Positions 62,940 to 64,000 of a DNA stretch of 64,000 nt are shown in pieces; the first letter of the stretch is position 1; each line of letters begins with the position of its first letter. Position numbers and translations under genes: made by a program. Under the pieces are notes generated by a model. It saw only the letters and a list, made by a program, of their open reading frames with translations, was not told the DNA's origin and searched no databases. The stretch is from Clavibacter michiganensis subsp. tessellarius. GTDB lineage: Bacteria > Actinomycetota > Actinomycetes > Actinomycetales > Microbacteriaceae. The DNA lies in contig NZ_CP040788.1 of assembly GCF_021922985.1 (NCBI RefSeq), forward strand, positions 62,001 through 126,000, given 5' to 3'.

Positions 62940-63848
62940 ATGACCACCACCGCATCCGCCCCCGCCGCCGCGCCCGTCGTCGCCGACGCCGCGACCGGCA
63001 CCCCGCCCCGTCGCCGACGCCCCACCGACCGCGGGCGCCGCGCCCGCGCGATCCTCTACCTCGTCCTCGCCGCCGCGCTCTGCGTCTGGCTCATCCCGTT
63101 CGTCTGGATGGCGCTCGGGTCGGTGAAGACGCAGGGCGAGATCCTGCAGCGCCCGCCCACGTGGTGGCCCGCCGATCCCGTCGCCGACAACTTCGCGCAG
63201 TGGTTCGGCCCGCTGCACTTCGGCACGTTCTTCTCCAACAGCCTCGTCGTCGCGCTCATCACGGTGCTCGGCAACCTCGTGTTCTGCTCGATGGTCGGCT
63301 ACGCGCTCGCGAAGATGGAGTTCCCCGGCAAGCGGATCCTGTTCCTCACCGTGATGGTGACGCTCATGGTGCCGGGCGTCGTCACGTTCGTGCCGCTGTT
63401 CGTCATGGTCTCGGGGCTCGGCCTCGTGAACACGTACGCGGCGCTCATCCTCCCGTTCATCACGGCGCCCATCGGGGTGTTCCTCATGCGGCAGTTCATG
63501 CTCGGGATCCCCGAGGCGCTCATCGAGGCGGCCCGGCTCGACGGCGCGGGCGAGTTCCGCATCTTCGCCCGCATCGTGATGCCGCTGTGCGGACCGCCGC
63601 TCGCGACGCTCGGGATCCTCACGTTCCTCGCCTCGTGGAACAACTTCCTCTGGCCGCTCGTCGCGGCGCAGAGCGAGCAGATGTACACGCTGCCGATCGC
63701 GCTCTCGCTCTACTCGACCGGGCAGAACGCGACCGACTACGGCCTGCTGCTCGCCGGATCCGTGCTCGTGATCGCGCCGATCCTCGCCCTGTTCGTGGTG
63801 CTGCAGCGCCACTTCATCCAGGGCGTCGCGACCGCCGGCCTCAAGTGA
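62940..63848 (+). CDS. Sugar ABC transporter permease 2 (MalG-like)
   Basis: 302 residues, ATG 11 bases after permease 1. A disordered basic N-terminus (40 residues) precedes six membrane segments; the EAA loop is IPEALIEAARLDGAGEFRIFARIVMPL, followed by LASWNNFLWPL typical of MalG-type proteins. Pairs with permease 1. GH3 follows after 32 bases. Confidence 0.93.
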   Translation: MTTTASAPAAAPVVADAATGTPPRRRRPTDRGRRARAILYLVLAAALCVWLIPFVWMALGSVKTQGEILQRPPTWWPADPVADNFAQWFGPLHFGTFFSNSLVVALITVLGNLVFCSMVGYALAKMEFPGKRILFLTVMVTLMVPGVVTFVPLFVMVSGLGLVNTYAALILPFITAPIGVFLMRQFMLGIPEALIEAARLDGAGEFRIFARIVMPLCGPPLATLGILTFLASWNNFLWPLVAAQSEQMYTLPIALSLYSTGQNATDYGLLLAGSVLVIAPILALFVVLQRHFIQGVATAGLK

Positions 63849-63880
63849 CCCCCTCCCGCCTCCGACCCTTGGAGACCCCC

Positions 63881-64000
63881 ATGCCCCGCACGCAGCTCAC
63901 CGCCCCCGACGGCACCCGGTTCCGCGACCTCGACGGCGACGGGGTGATGGCGCCCTACGAGGATCCGCGCCGGAGCCCCGAGGAGCGCACGGCCGACCTC
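63881..64000 (+). CDS. GH3 family beta-glucosidase-like enzyme, N-terminus only
   Basis: ATG after TTGGAGA; 40 codons are visible before the window ends. FRDLDGDGVMAPYEDPRRSP, then EERTADL is the conserved entry of many GH3 beta-glucosidases and xylosidases. It closes the sugar-uptake operon, so it probably hydrolyses the imported or extracellular glycoside; no signal peptide is visible, so it is likely cytoplasmic. The rest lies outside. Confidence 0.8.
   Translation, partial: MPRTQLTAPDGTRFRDLDGDGVMAPYEDPRRSPEERTADL

Overview
The window comes from a very GC-rich actinobacterium. GTG and TTG starts are common, many starts sit 6-7 bases behind a TANNNT -10 box (leaderless transcription), and cistrons are often joined by 4-base ATGA or GTGA overlaps. 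Gene content and order (recR-lysC-asd, mqo, an Rv2578c-type radical SAM gene, ponA-DUF4177-RidA-acs-6C RNA-Tad-topA) point to Microbacteriaceae, most likely Clavibacter or a close relative. That assignment is inference from content and style, not from a marker gene. There is no prophage, insertion sequence, CRISPR array or rRNA. Nearly everything is chromosomal housekeeping or cell-envelope content.

Layout. 1-5 kb: the C-terminal part of a huge Asp-rich repeat surface protein ending in an LPVTG sortase signal, then a DUF5819/HTTM membrane pair. 5-15 kb: DNA metabolism and aspartate-family biosynthesis (dnaX, recR, lysC with a nested beta start, asd), mqo, a radical SAM gene behind a LexA-type SOS box, a LuxR-type regulator and tdk. 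15-25.8 kb: a cell-surface block with a Wzz/BY-kinase polysaccharide protein, a membrane protein of unknown function, a DUF4012 protein, two small LPVTG proteins, VanZ, a class A PBP and an acyltransferase. 26-32 kb (mostly minus strand): tRNA-Pro(CGG), a metallophosphoesterase, a PASTA-containing PBP, DUF4177, RidA and acs. 32.5-36.4 kb: 6C-type small RNA and a compact Tad/Flp pilus locus with a TadB-TadC-like fusion. 36.7-43 kb: a four-gene overlapping operon topA-tmk-holB-lipoprotein hydrolase. 43-48.5 kb: tRNA-Thr(CGT), D,D-carboxypeptidase, nicotinamidase, an aldehyde dehydrogenase behind a leader with no T for 142 bases, a TrmH-family methyltransferase and a DUF2834 protein. 48.6-59 kb: transporters, namely an ABC exporter, a two-component system with its ABC transporter, a second ABC trio, and an MFS gene broken by one frameshift. 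59-64 kb: PfkB sugar kinase, a membrane-bound XRE regulator, and a CUT1 sugar ABC operon leading into a GH3 beta-glucosidase cut by the window end.

Working together: the three LPVTG proteins, PBPs, VanZ, D,D-carboxypeptidase, polysaccharide protein and Tad pilus form a strong envelope and adhesion theme. The last operon is a self-contained import and hydrolysis system for a glucoside-type sugar with a palindromic operator in front. The most informative non-coding signals are the 6C RNA, the SOS box, a leaderless 14-codon ORF coupled to a histidine kinase, and two ABC-system promoters that share a frame but carry different 8-base palindromes in the spacer.
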